DNA of 64,000 nucleotides from Gemmatimonadaceae bacterium (GTDB taxonomy: Bacteria; Gemmatimonadota; Gemmatimonadetes; Gemmatimonadales; Gemmatimonadaceae), in the NCBI GenBank assembly GCA_022843265.1, contig JALHNZ010000001.1, positions 124,001 through 188,000 on the forward strand, written 5' to 3'. Below the pieces are notes generated by a model. That model was given only the letters and a program-made list of their open reading frames with translations, was not told the DNA's origin and ran no database searches. A program made the translations under genes and the position numbers. This document shows positions 9,542-18,009 of the stretch, piece by piece; the stretch's first letter is position 1, and the number at the start of each line of letters is the position of its first letter.

Positions 9542-10566
9542 GGCGTTGCTCCAGCCGCGCCAGCACGTGTGCGCCATCGCATTGCCAACGAACCCATGGC
9601 CAGCCCGGCACCCGAGCCCGTGAAAACAATAAGGTCGCCGTCGTGCAACCGTCCCTGCTGCACCGCATCATCGAGCGCCATGGGCAGACACGCCGATCCC
9701 GTGTAGCCCCATTTGTGCATGATCGTGTGCGCCCGCTCCATTGGCACGTCGAGCCGCTGCATCACTTCCACAATCGTTGAACGATTTACCTGCGTCCAAA
9801 ACCAGAGCTGCACATCGTGTGGTTCAGCGCCAGCTCGGGCGAGTACCGACCGCACGATACGTGGCCAGCCTTCTTCATTCACGGAGGCCGGATACTTGCG
9901 TACAAAGCGCAACCGATTGCGCGCGCCTTCTTCCAGAACGCGCGCGGTGATCGGCTCATGTGAACCACCTGCGAACACGCCCATGTCGCGCGCGAGTGAT
10001 CCGTCGGCGTACAACTCACTCGCCAACACGCCGTCACGCGGACCACGCTCAAGCACCACGGCCCCTGCACCGTCGGCAAAGATGGTCACCGTCTTCTTGT
10101 CGAGCGGGTCGAGCCACCGTGACATGGTGTACGCGCCGATGACCAGCACGCGCTGATACCGTTCGTCGGCACGCACATATTTCCACGCAACGTCGAGTGC
10201 CGTCACGAAGCCCGCGCAGCCGGCGTTGAGATCGAACGTGCCCGCACGCGTGCATCCGAGCCGACCTTGCACTTCGGAACTCGTTGCCGGCGACACGTAT
10301 TCGGGTGTGTCGGTAGCCACAATGAGCAAATCAATTGTGTCTGGCTCGACACCCGCGGCGCGCATCGCGGCGTGGCCAGCACGTTCGGCGAGATCGGCGG
10401 TGCTTTCTCCCTCCGCACACCACCAGCGTTCGTCGATGCCCAGTGTTCCCGACACAAACGGTGCGATGTCTTCACCGAGCGCCGCACTCAGCTCCGCGTT
10501 CGTGACGCGGCGTGACGGGATGGCATGCCCCGTACCGGTAATGATCGCCGACGGAAACTGCATCAT
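9538..10566 (-). CDS. FabH-like ketoacyl synthase III with altered triad
   Basis: A thiolase-fold protein of 342 aa, the usual FabH length. The nucleophile is present in FDLNAGCAGFVTAL (Cys117). However, the position of the catalytic histidine motif HQAN reads TQVN (Thr258), and the position of the catalytic asparagine in GNTS reads GYTG (Tyr288). A standard decarboxylating KAS III reaction with malonyl-ACP therefore looks unlikely. Other thiolase-fold branches with altered triads perform acyl transfer or Claisen reactions on CoA esters. It is second in the run, overlapping the LacI-type regulator (ATGATG gives starts at 10566 or 10563) and the long-chain CoA ligase. A role as an acyl-CoA-handling enzyme of this locus is inferred. 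Confidence 0.9.
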   Translation of the reverse strand: MMQFPSAIITGTGHAIPSRRVTNAELSAALGEDIAPFVSGTLGIDERWWCAEGESTADLAERAGHAAMRAAGVEPDTIDLLIVATDTPEYVSPATSSEVQGRLGCTRAGTFDLNAGCAGFVTALDVAWKYVRADERYQRVLVIGAYTMSRWLDPLDKKTVTIFADGAGAVVLERGPRDGVLASELYADGSLARDMGVFAGGSHEPITARVLEEGARNRLRFVRKYPASVNEEGWPRIVRSVLARAGAEPHDVQLWFWTQVNRSTIVEVMQRLDVPMERAHTIMHKWGYTGSACLPMALDDAVQQGRLHDGDLIVFTGSGAGLAMGSLAMRWRTRAGAAGATP

Positions 10567-11627
10567 GACACGGCCCCCGCGGGCACTCGCGCGCTTGAAG
10601 CGCGCGACATCAGTCGCACCGGCAACGGGCGCGACAGTGCGCGACGCGCGGCCAGCGTTACAGGATCCGGTGGATCATCACGATGCTCGATGTACGACAA
10701 CAACAAGCGAGCCGCGCGAGCACCGAGTTCGCGCGCGGGAATCGCGATCGTGGTGAGCTCTGGTGTGATCAGTCGCGCCATATCAATGTCGTCGCACCCG
10801 ACAACGGAGAGTTGATCCGGCAGCGAGACACCCTGCGTCAAGCACTGTTTGACGGCGCCAATCGCCACCAGATCGTTCGCGCAGAAGACCGCAGTAGGTC
10901 GAGGGCGCAGGGCGAGCAACGCGCGCATGGCATGCTGCCCACCCGCGACGGTCGCGGGTTCGCGTCGCCAACGTTCGCTCGGCATCGACACCCCAGCCGC
11001 ACGAACCGTTTCCGCGAAGCCGCGCTCGCGCATGCGAAACGCGTGCACATCGGCCGCAGGACCGATAAAGGCAAACGTCCGATGCCCCAGCGCAAGCAGA
11101 TGTTCAGCGGCCAGTCGCCCTGCCGCGCGCGCGTCCGTGGCCACGCCAGGCCAGCGATCGGACGGTTCATCGATCAGCACCACGTTTACCCCGCGCAGCG
11201 CATCGTCCGGAAGCGCGGCCGCACCTGCCGCGTCCAGCAGCACGCCGTCGATCTGACGGGACAGCAGCGTTTCCAGGTGCGCCGCGGCGGGCCGCGCGGA
11301 CCGGTCGCACAGCAACACGGCGTAGCCCGCAGAAGATGCAACGCGCTCGGCGCCCGCGACCACGTCCATCACATACGGGTTTCGTAGATCGGGCACCACC
11401 ACACCGAGCGCGAACGAACGGCCCTGCACCAGCGATCGCGCCACCACGTTCGGTCGGTAGCCCAGGGCATGGGCGGCGGCGATCACGCGTTCCCGGGTGG
11501 CCGGCGCCACCCGCGCGCGGGGGTGTTTACCGAGCACCAGCGAGGCCGTGGGCTGGGACACGCCAGCGCGCGCGGCAACGTCGCGAATGGTGACTCGAGC
11601 GGAGGGCGGTTTAGGGGCGGGAGGCAT
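10563..11627 (-). CDS. LacI-family transcriptional regulator
   Basis: A 354-aa LacI/GalR regulator starting at the ATG at 11627; an upstream frame to 11720 would run through the promoter. The helix-turn-helix and hinge are typical: VTIRDVAARAGVSQPTASLV at about residues 12-31, then RERVIAAAHALGYRPNVVARSL. A periplasmic-binding-like sensor domain follows (FALGVVVPDLRNPY onward). It heads the run and its stop overlaps the FabH-like gene. A near-palindrome with a central CG, the LacI-family operator style, sits in its own upstream region (11661-11676), so self-control and control of the whole run is likely. Effector unknown. Confidence 0.94.
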   Translation of the reverse strand: MPPAPKPPSARVTIRDVAARAGVSQPTASLVLGKHPRARVAPATRERVIAAAHALGYRPNVVARSLVQGRSFALGVVVPDLRNPYVMDVVAGAERVASSAGYAVLLCDRSARPAAAHLETLLSRQIDGVLLDAAGAAALPDDALRGVNVVLIDEPSDRWPGVATDARAAGRLAAEHLLALGHRTFAFIGPAADVHAFRMRERGFAETVRAAGVSMPSERWRREPATVAGGQHAMRALLALRPRPTAVFCANDLVAIGAVKQCLTQGVSLPDQLSVVGCDDIDMARLITPELTTIAIPARELGARAARLLLSYIEHRDDPPDPVTLAARRALSRPLPVRLMSRASSARVPAGAVS

Positions 11628-11660
11628 GGGAGGGAAGAAGAAAATGCGCCGCGGCGTGGT

Positions 11661-11676
11661 GCTAATACGTATTGGC
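11661..11676. promoter_or_regulatory. Putative LacI-type operator
   Basis: The 16-base element GCTAATACGTATTGGC has a perfect 10-base palindromic core (AATACGTATT) with a central CG, and 14 of 16 positions are symmetric. LacI/GalR family operators commonly have this form. It lies 34 bases upstream of the regulator's ATG and overlaps the proposed -10 element, so a bound repressor would block polymerase. That it is the site for this regulator is inferred from position and symmetry. Confidence 0.6.
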
Positions 11677-11692
11677 AGCACGAAAATGTCAA
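11662..11692 (-). promoter_or_regulatory. Candidate promoter of the LacI-headed run
   Basis: On the minus strand TTGACA (11692-11687) is followed after 19 bases by TATTAG (11667-11662), a perfect -35 with a moderate -10 and a slightly long spacer. It is the only good sigma70-like pair upstream of the regulator gene. The -10 lies within the putative operator. The following leader has no clear Shine-Dalgarno sequence. Confidence 0.45.
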
Positions 11693-11736
11693 GCTTTTCC
11701 TTTCTGGGCGGCCCCTGCACCGCCTAGCTTGCCCAC

Positions 11737-12531
11737 ATGACCGCTCCCGCGCGGGCACCATTGCCCGTCGACCCGTTTAGCCGAACCCGGCCCAACCGGC
11801 CCATGCGCCGGCTCGTGCTGGCGCTGTCGCGGGCCTCCGTCGTGGCGCTCGTAATTGGCCTGACCGCCGCGGCAAGCGTGGTGTCCCCGATCGGCACACG
11901 TCGCATCGCCCGCGAGACCGCCGAGCGCGAGCTGAGCGCCCTGCTGGTGCCCGGTGAGCGCGTGATCGAGCGAACCTTTGCGTCGCAGCGTCGACCGTCA
12001 GATCTCTGGCGTTTGTCGCATGGCCTGCTCGTGGCAACCGATCGCCGCCTGCTCTACGTGGGCGCGCCACCGGTCACGCTCCTGCGCCCCGCCGACGGCG
12101 GACCGCTGGCGCTGTATCTGGAATCCTGGCCGTACGAGTCGGCCTTTGTCATGACCGTTGACTCGGCCAGCGACGCCAAGCGGGTCTTGCTGCGCACACC
12201 GGACCGCGCCGTGACACTGCGAGTGGACGCGAGTGCGCTCACGGCGACCGACGCGATTGCGCGCGTGTCGATGCGCGAACGTCGGCGCGTGAGTGATGAT
12301 GCCGCACGCGTGCAACGCTCGGGCATCGCGCCTGTGCAACCCGAGCGATACACCACGCACGTGATCGAGCGTGGACAGACACTCACGTCGATCGCGCGGC
12401 AGTACAACAGTTCAATCGACGTACTGCGTCAGCTCAATGGATTGCGCGACGACAATGTGCGTGCCGGGCAGCGACTGCGCGTTCCCGCGCTGCCACAAGC
12501 ACGCACTCCGGCGGTGGACTCGACGCCGTAA
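11737..12531 (+). CDS. Membrane-anchored LysM-domain protein
   Basis: A 264-aa protein with a positively charged N terminus and one hydrophobic helix (about residues 26-50), probably a signal anchor. A middle region (about 65-185) shows GERVIERTFASQRR and SHGLLVATDRRLLYVG, reminiscent of bacterial PH-like domains. A C-terminal LysM domain (about 205-255) contains ERGQTLTSIARQYNSSIDVL and GQRLRVP. LysM domains bind N-acetylglucosamine-containing glycans, so the protein probably docks to peptidoglycan outside the membrane. It stands alone, divergent from the LacI-type gene with a 109-base gap. The PH-like assignment is tentative. Confidence 0.82.
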   Translation: MTAPARAPLPVDPFSRTRPNRPMRRLVLALSRASVVALVIGLTAAASVVSPIGTRRIARETAERELSALLVPGERVIERTFASQRRPSDLWRLSHGLLVATDRRLLYVGAPPVTLLRPADGGPLALYLESWPYESAFVMTVDSASDAKRVLLRTPDRAVTLRVDASALTATDAIARVSMRERRRVSDDAARVQRSGIAPVQPERYTTHVIERGQTLTSIARQYNSSIDVLRQLNGLRDDNVRAGQRLRVPALPQARTPAVDSTP

Positions 12532-12550
12532 GGCGCCGGGTTGTCGCGAG

Positions 12551-13537
12551 TTACTGGCCGAGCACCAGCGCAAAAATCAGCGGCGCGACGATCGACGCGT
12601 CTGACTCAATGATGAACTTTGGCGTTTCAACGCCCAGTTTGCCCCACGTGATCTTTTCGTTGGGCACAGCTCCCGAGTACGAACCGTAGCTTGTGGTGCT
12701 GTCGCTGATCTGACAGAAATAGCCCCAGAGCGGGACTTCGGTGCGCTGCAAGTCCTGATGCAGCATGGGCACCACACAGATCGGGAAGTCACCCGCAATG
12801 CCGCCGCCGATCTGGAAAAATCCAATCGTCGTGCTGCGCGTTGTTTCCGTGTACCACTCCGCGAGGTGCATCATGTACTCGATGCCCGTGCGTACCGTGT
12901 GCACGTTCTTCACGCTGCCGTCGATCACATGCGATGCGAAGATGTTGCCGAGTGTCGCGTCTTCCCAACCAGGCACGTAAATCGGAAGGTTCGCCTGCGC
13001 GGCTGCGAGCAACCACGAGTTCTTCGGATCGATCTGGTAGTACTCCTCAAGCGCGCCGCTGAGAAGAATGCGATACATGAACTCGTGCGGGAAATACCGG
13101 GCGCCCGACTGATCGGCCGCCTGCCACTCGGCAAGAATCGCTTTTTCAATGCGACGAATCGCTTCTTCTTCCGGAATGCATGTGTCCGTCACGCGGTTCA
13201 GATGCCGCGCGAGCAACGCCTCTTCGTCTTGCGGCGTCAGATCGCGGTAGTTTGGCACACGCACGTAGTGATCATGCGCGACCAGATTGAACACGTCTTC
13301 TTCGAGATTGGCGCCCGTGCATGTGATCGCGTGCACCTTGCCCGCGCGAATCATGTCGGCGAGCGAGAGTCCAAGTTCGGCACTGCTCATGGCGCCGGCC
13401 AGCGTGACCATCATCTTGCCACCCGCATCGATGTGACGCGTGTAACCGTCAGCGGCATCAATAAGCGCGGCAGCGTTGAAGTGACGAAAATGATGACGGA
13501 GAAACGCCGAAACTGGCGCGGACGATGACTGAGCCAT
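12551..13537 (-). CDS. Deoxyhypusine synthase-like protein
   Basis: A 328-aa homologue of eukaryotic and archaeal deoxyhypusine synthase, which moves an aminobutyl group from spermidine to a lysine. The NAD-binding and active-site segments are recognisable: VTLAGAMSSAELG, ITCTGANLEEDVFN, IGGGIAGDF, SYSGAVPNEKITWGKL. The last holds the lysine corresponding to the enzyme's imine-forming residue, so the catalytic core looks intact. Bacteria lack eIF5A, the usual protein substrate; bacterial relatives have been linked to polyamine synthesis (homospermidine synthase-type or SpeY-type activity), which is the likelier role. The ATG at 13537 is preferred over 13564. It follows a 585-aa unknown gene on the same strand. 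Confidence 0.88.
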   Translation of the reverse strand: MAQSSSAPVSAFLRHHFRHFNAAALIDAADGYTRHIDAGGKMMVTLAGAMSSAELGLSLADMIRAGKVHAITCTGANLEEDVFNLVAHDHYVRVPNYRDLTPQDEEALLARHLNRVTDTCIPEEEAIRRIEKAILAEWQAADQSGARYFPHEFMYRILLSGALEEYYQIDPKNSWLLAAAQANLPIYVPGWEDATLGNIFASHVIDGSVKNVHTVRTGIEYMMHLAEWYTETTRSTTIGFFQIGGGIAGDFPICVVPMLHQDLQRTEVPLWGYFCQISDSTTSYGSYSGAVPNEKITWGKLGVETPKFIIESDASIVAPLIFALVLGQ

Positions 13538-13632
13538 GATCAGAACGGAAAACGGAAACGTCACGCCACGCGACGGCGCGGACGCGAGCGAACGAACAGT
13601 GAACCGACGGGGTTGCCGGATCAGCGCTCAAT

Positions 13633-15390
13633 CTAGCGTTGCTCGTGCTCCGATGTGACCTGCTCGATTGGCTGACGACGCTCGCGAGAGGCGGCGATCG
13701 AGCTTCGCAGTACGAGCCAGCTCGCACCGCCTGCAAGTGCGATCGACGCGATGCCGTAACCGGCCAACAGCGCGGCGAACGCGAGCGCCATGCACAGAAT
13801 CGCCAGTGAGGGGATCTGCGTCGCCACATTTTCGCGCGGGATGTGTTCTGCAGCGTCCTCGTTCGCCTGCGCACCGCCCGCGACAGTGGCCTGCCAGACG
13901 GGCGGCACCACCGCCCCCAGCGCCACACCAGGCGGTAGCTCGCGCGGATCCCGTGCAACGTCTGGTGCCGTGGCGAACACGTCCACTCGTGCAGCGCTCG
14001 CCGACGCATCACGCACTGCTGGCGGCGCGGCGGCGATCGTGGCGCGAGCCTCGTCGCGCGCTGACGCTTCCTGCAGCAGCGAGAGGCCAACACGAATGGG
14101 CACGAGCAGTTGGTCGTCGAGTCGTTCCTGCACCACGCCCGCCTTAACCGTATGCTCAACCGGCGCTTCGGCGCCCTCCAGCATCGTACGAAGCACCGAG
14201 GCCACGGCCTCGCCCTCTTTGGCGCCGGTTTCGGCCAGCAGCGCCGCGGCGGCGAGCAGATCGCCGGCGCGCAACGCGTGCAGCAACAGAGCACGCGGCC
14301 CGCTGCTCGGTGGCAGCGCATCGGCACGCACGCCAGGCCGCGCACTTGATGGCGTGAACGCCCAACGGCCGCGAGCATCGGCGGTCGCCTCGAGCGGTGA
14401 TGATGCCCGGGGCACGGCGCCAGGCTCTTCGCGCGCGAGCACGCCCAGCACAGCGACCAGTGCGCTGCGTACGGACAGCGCTTGCTCAGGGCGTACGGTC
14501 CCATCGAGCTGACCGCCCGGCGCGAGGCCTTGCAACATGGCCCGCACCTCAAGACGGACGTCCTGTGCGGATCCCGCCACGAGTTGCGCGCCCACTTTGC
14601 GAAGCGCCACATCAACCGGTGCGCTGGACCGCGCGCCCAACGCGGCGGCCGGCGCGCGCCCGGGGCGGAAGATCACGTCGTCTGGCATGTCCATCTCAAC
14701 AAGGCGCGAGAGGCTCGAAGTCCGCACATGCTGCGCGCCTGCGGCGGTCACGGCTTTGCGCGCCCAGGCAAGCACGGACGATTCCGGCTCTGCGTCGAGC
14801 AACGGTGCGAGCAGCGCGTGCGCGCCGGCGCGGTCACCGCTTCGTGCAAGCAAGACGGCCTGCCAGGAGACGAGCAGCGTGTGACCGGGCCGACGCGCGA
14901 GCGCGTTCGCCAGCGACTCACGCGCTCCCGCCGAGTCCGATTGAAAGTCGCGTACAACGGAGTGCAGAAAGTGCAGCGCCACCGATCCGCCTCGCGGGAC
15001 CAGCGCCTGGCTCAGCACGCGGTCCGCCTCTCCCGGCAGCCCCAGCAGCATCAGGGCGGCGGCGCGATAGTACCACCCACCTTCCGTGCGCGATGCGCCC
15101 TCCCAGCCGTCATCGAGTGCCGCCAGTGCTTCGCTCGGCAGCCCCCGGACAACCGCGGCTCGTGCCCGCTCCAGTACGTCACCCAGTGCCGTGGCCGTCG
15201 GCAGTTCGCGCACGACCAGCGAGTCCGCACCGCCCTCGAAGAGCGTCGTGAGATCAATTCCCGCGCGCGCGAGCTCGCCCAGCGCACTCGAAAGCGCCGG
15301 ATCAACCGGTCCGGCGGGACGCACCGCGGGCACCGGCGAACTACCGGAGCCAAGGTGAGTGATCCGCGTCTCGGGAATGCGAGGGAGCAT
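13633..15390 (-). CDS. TPR-like protein with C-terminal membrane segments
   Basis: A 585-aa alanine-rich protein I do not recognise. Residues 75-230 form helix pairs with TPR-like spacing (VLERARAAVVRGLPSEALAA, YYRAAALMLLGLPGEADRVL, RESLANALARRPGHTLLVSW). The middle is low-complexity and Pro/Ala/Ser-rich. Near the C terminus one or two hydrophobic helices (about 535-570, LAILCMALAFAALLAGYGIA then SIALAGGASWLVLRS) precede a short charged tail. It is probably a membrane-tethered scaffold with the repeats on one side. There is no signal peptide. It lies upstream of the deoxyhypusine-synthase-like gene with a 95-base gap, and no functional link is evident. Confidence 0.75.
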   Translation of the reverse strand: MLPRIPETRITHLGSGSSPVPAVRPAGPVDPALSSALGELARAGIDLTTLFEGGADSLVVRELPTATALGDVLERARAAVVRGLPSEALAALDDGWEGASRTEGGWYYRAAALMLLGLPGEADRVLSQALVPRGGSVALHFLHSVVRDFQSDSAGARESLANALARRPGHTLLVSWQAVLLARSGDRAGAHALLAPLLDAEPESSVLAWARKAVTAAGAQHVRTSSLSRLVEMDMPDDVIFRPGRAPAAALGARSSAPVDVALRKVGAQLVAGSAQDVRLEVRAMLQGLAPGGQLDGTVRPEQALSVRSALVAVLGVLAREEPGAVPRASSPLEATADARGRWAFTPSSARPGVRADALPPSSGPRALLLHALRAGDLLAAAALLAETGAKEGEAVASVLRTMLEGAEAPVEHTVKAGVVQERLDDQLLVPIRVGLSLLQEASARDEARATIAAAPPAVRDASASAARVDVFATAPDVARDPRELPPGVALGAVVPPVWQATVAGGAQANEDAAEHIPRENVATQIPSLAILCMALAFAALLAGYGIASIALAGGASWLVLRSSIAASRERRQPIEQVTSEHEQR

Positions 15391-15491
15391 TCGAAGGAGT
15401 CTCGGCCGCGTGGCAACCGTACTTGAGCGGGTCCGAACTGTTTCTCAGCGGCGCCGCGTTGCCACGTTCGTGCGTCGGCGGCAACGGCGAC

Positions 15492-15761
15492 TTACGCCAG
15501 CGCGTCTACCAGCGCATCGGTGAGTGCAACCGGGCTGTAGTGCTCCAGATCGGCATGCTGCCGATACGCGCGGCCATTGTCATCGAGGACGAGACGACGT
15601 CGTGTGCCCGTGTGTTCATACAAACGCAGCTGACCCACGTCAGCCGGGCCGTCAACAAACCCCACAAACCAGAACGCGCTGGCCGCTTCGCGCGCGGCCT
15701 CACCGTATTCACGAATGAGTGCACGTTCAAGCGGGATCCAGTCGGGCGGACGAAACACCAT
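15492..15761 (-). CDS. Hypothetical small protein
   Basis: An 89-aa protein from the ATG at 15761 (MVFRPPDWIPLERALIREYG). A GTG at 15800 with a GAGAAAG sequence just upstream would give 102 aa and cannot be excluded. The protein is soluble, with a short helix followed by beta-strand-like segments (ASAFWFVGFVDGPADVGQLR, RRRLVLDDNGRAYRQ). I know no family for it. The WFVGF and LYEHTGTRRRLVLDD pattern suggests a small alpha/beta domain. It stands between the 585-aa gene and the HSL-type esterase on the same strand without overlap. Confidence 0.6.
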   Translation of the reverse strand: MVFRPPDWIPLERALIREYGEAAREAASAFWFVGFVDGPADVGQLRLYEHTGTRRRLVLDDNGRAYRQHADLEHYSPVALTDALVDALA

Positions 15762-15825
15762 GATAAGCGAGTAAGAGAAGGAGTTGCTCCAGAGACGCAC
15801 GCTTTCTCACTCGGTCACGTGCGCG

Positions 15826-16860
15826 TTACACGTGAGGCACGGTTGTTTCGTTGTGCTTGTGTTTTCGCCGATTCACATGCGAATCATGTCGTGTGCGCAA
15901 TGCATCCAGCGTGTGCGCCGGTACGTGCTCGCGCACAAAAGCGAATGCGGCGTCCATGGATTCGCGCGCTTCTGGCAGCAGACCCACCAGAAACTGCCAC
16001 ACGTGTGGAACGCTCGACCAGGTGCGTACCGACACCATCACTCCAGCGGCACGCGCGCGCTCGGCGAGGCGTAATGAATCATCACGCAAGAGTTCGTCTT
16101 CGCTCACATGCACGCAGAGCGGTGGCAGCACTGACAGATCCGCAAGCAGCGGCGACACGCCCGGATCGTCGAGAGGAATACTGCCGGCGTAGAGCGCGGC
16201 GGCCGCTTGCAACTGCGTGGGCACGAACATCGCGCAGCGCTCGGCATTCTGCGTAAGCGAGTCCCCGCTACAGGTGAGGTCCGTCCACGGACTGAACAGC
16301 ACCAGTGCGCCAGGCATCGGCAGTCCCGCGTCACGACAGGCCAATGCCGCGGCCAGCGCGAGTCCTCCGCCGGCGGAATCACCGGCGAACACCACATGCG
16401 ACGGATCAACGCCAAGCTCGTTGATCACCCAGCGCCATGTCGCGAGCACGTCATCACGTCCGGAGGGGAACGCGTGCTCAGGGGCAAGTCGATAGTCAGG
16501 TACGACCGTCAGCGCACTCCATTCGCGCGCAATACGCGCCGCCATTGGCCGATGTGTGCCCGGCGAGCAGGCGATGTATCCACCACCATGCACGTACAGC
16601 ACCACGCGATGCAGCTCGGCGACGGAGCGTGTGTCGGGCGAGTCAGGAGCCGCCAGCAGCTCCACACGATGCGTACCGAGATCAACTTCGGTCCGATGCA
16701 CCGGCAGCGTAATCAGCCGACGCATCCACATGGGTCGCCCAATACGAGATCTGGCCCACGTCACATTCAGTGGACGCGACGCGTGTCTCTTAAATCGCCA
16801 ACGAATCGCCATGTCGGCCAATCGCAGGCGCAAGTGCATGGGTGCGTCAGTTTTTTTCAC
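15826..16860 (-). CDS. Alpha/beta hydrolase, hormone-sensitive-lipase family
   Basis: A 344-aa esterase of the HSL (family IV) type. The oxyanion motif HGGG is at residues 91-94, the nucleophile motif GDSAGG places the serine at about 162, DDSLRLAERARAAG follows the acid region, and the histidine is in SVPHVWQF near 301. The typical family function is hydrolysis of short- to medium-chain acyl esters. There is no signal peptide, so it is probably cytoplasmic or loosely membrane-bound. It is transcribed alone, 21 bases upstream of the LytTR regulator stop on the same strand. Natural substrate unknown. Confidence 0.9.
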   Translation of the reverse strand: MKKTDAPMHLRLRLADMAIRWRFKRHASRPLNVTWARSRIGRPMWMRRLITLPVHRTEVDLGTHRVELLAAPDSPDTRSVAELHRVVLYVHGGGYIACSPGTHRPMAARIAREWSALTVVPDYRLAPEHAFPSGRDDVLATWRWVINELGVDPSHVVFAGDSAGGGLALAAALACRDAGLPMPGALVLFSPWTDLTCSGDSLTQNAERCAMFVPTQLQAAAALYAGSIPLDDPGVSPLLADLSVLPPLCVHVSEDELLRDDSLRLAERARAAGVMVSVRTWSSVPHVWQFLVGLLPEARESMDAAFAFVREHVPAHTLDALRTRHDSHVNRRKHKHNETTVPHV

Positions 16861-16880
16861 TGACGCACCATGGGCACATG

Positions 16881-17729
16881 CTACGCCGCGCCGACTTGTC
16901 GCTCCACGCGATCGCGGTAGTGACGGCTGAGACGGAGGCGCGCTCCACTCTCAAGAATGACCACGTAGTCGCCACTGAACCACTGCTGCATCTCCCGCAC
17001 ACGATTGAGATTCACGATCGTCGACCGATGGATACGGGCGAACATGCGCGGATCAAGGGTCTCTTCGATATGACTGATGCGCTCTCGAATGGTATGCGCC
17101 GTTTTGCCCACGTGCAATCGCACGTAGTTGCGATCCGCCTCAATCCAGTCAATGTCGCCCACCTTCACAAAGAACATGCGACCATCGTGCTTGACCAGAA
17201 CCCGGCTCGCGTAGCGGGTGGCGCCGTTGGCCACCGTTGCCGTTGTGCTCTCACCAACCGGGGCGCTACCCAGCGCGATGTCGGCAGGAGACGGCGCGCC
17301 GCCGTCAGACACTCGACGCACGGTGTCGAGCAGTTGTCCAAGACGATCGGCGGCGGATGACTGCAGGTGCGCACGCCGTGCCCGGTCGAATGCGGTACGA
17401 AAACGATCGGCGTCGACAGGCTTCAGGACGTAATCGACGGCGTGTACATCGAAGGCACGCAACGCATGCTCATCATAGGCGGTCACAAACAAGACCTTGG
17501 GTGCGGGTGCACCGCCCAGCTGCTGCAACACACCAAACCCATCGAGCTCGGGCATTTGCACATCGAGGCAGACCACGTCCGGGGAGTGCTCACGGATTGC
17601 CTGGACCGCCTCCACGCCATTGGCGCATTCGCCGATCACTTCGGCGTCTGGCTCAGCCTGCACAAGGCGGCGGATTCGCTGGCGTGATAGCCCTTCATCG
17701 TCCACGATGAGCACTCGTACCTTCTGCAT
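16881..17729 (-). CDS. LytTR-family response regulator
   Basis: A two-domain regulator of 282 aa from the ATG at 17729, which has a good GGGGGAG ribosome-binding sequence; the frame upstream to 17927 is not coding. The receiver domain (residues 1-120) has acidic pocket DDE at 10-12, phosphoacceptor Asp56 in CLDVQMPELDG, and KPVD with the conserved lysine. The LytTR DNA-binding domain occupies the last 110 residues (GDIDWIEADRNYVRLHVG, HRSTIVNLNRVREM). Its divergent neighbour is a LytS-type histidine kinase gene starting 280 bases away, surely its partner. LytTR regulators bind paired direct repeats; none was confidently placed in the intergenic region. Confidence 0.93.
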   Translation of the reverse strand: MQKVRVLIVDDEGLSRQRIRRLVQAEPDAEVIGECANGVEAVQAIREHSPDVVCLDVQMPELDGFGVLQQLGGAPAPKVLFVTAYDEHALRAFDVHAVDYVLKPVDADRFRTAFDRARRAHLQSSAADRLGQLLDTVRRVSDGGAPSPADIALGSAPVGESTTATVANGATRYASRVLVKHDGRMFFVKVGDIDWIEADRNYVRLHVGKTAHTIRERISHIEETLDPRMFARIHRSTIVNLNRVREMQQWFSGDYVVILESGARLRLSRHYRDRVERQVGAA

Positions 17730-18009
17730 TGCTCCCCCGGTCAGGTGGTCCCGTTCCGCCAACGTGCGCCGGCGAAGTCTCGCCCGGCCGCGATATGCTC
17801 CCCTACGTACACACACGCCGTCAGTTTCTGCGTTCGAGTTGCTGGACCCTATACCCTCGCCGTGGCGTGGATCAGCGACTAACGTGCCGACTTGGACACC
17901 GCGACGTGCCGAGTCGTTGCTTTGCATCCGCGCGACTCACCGCGCCCGCGGCCGCAGAAATTCCTGACAGAACGCGTCCGCTCCGCTCGTCTCATTCAGC
18001 CAACGTTTC

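Noticed and set aside
12758-13528. 256-aa open frame on the plus strand
   Set aside because: Antisense to the deoxyhypusine-synthase-like gene; composition is His/Arg-rich with no motif.
13458-14615. 385-aa open frame on the minus strand
   Set aside because: It is the Arg/Cys/Trp-rich shadow frame of the 585-aa TPR-like gene and also runs into the deoxyhypusine-synthase-like gene.
17730-18009. Search for LytTR direct-repeat operators between regulator and kinase genes
   Set aside because: No pair of repeats with the expected spacing stood out by eye; only the divergent arrangement supports shared control.
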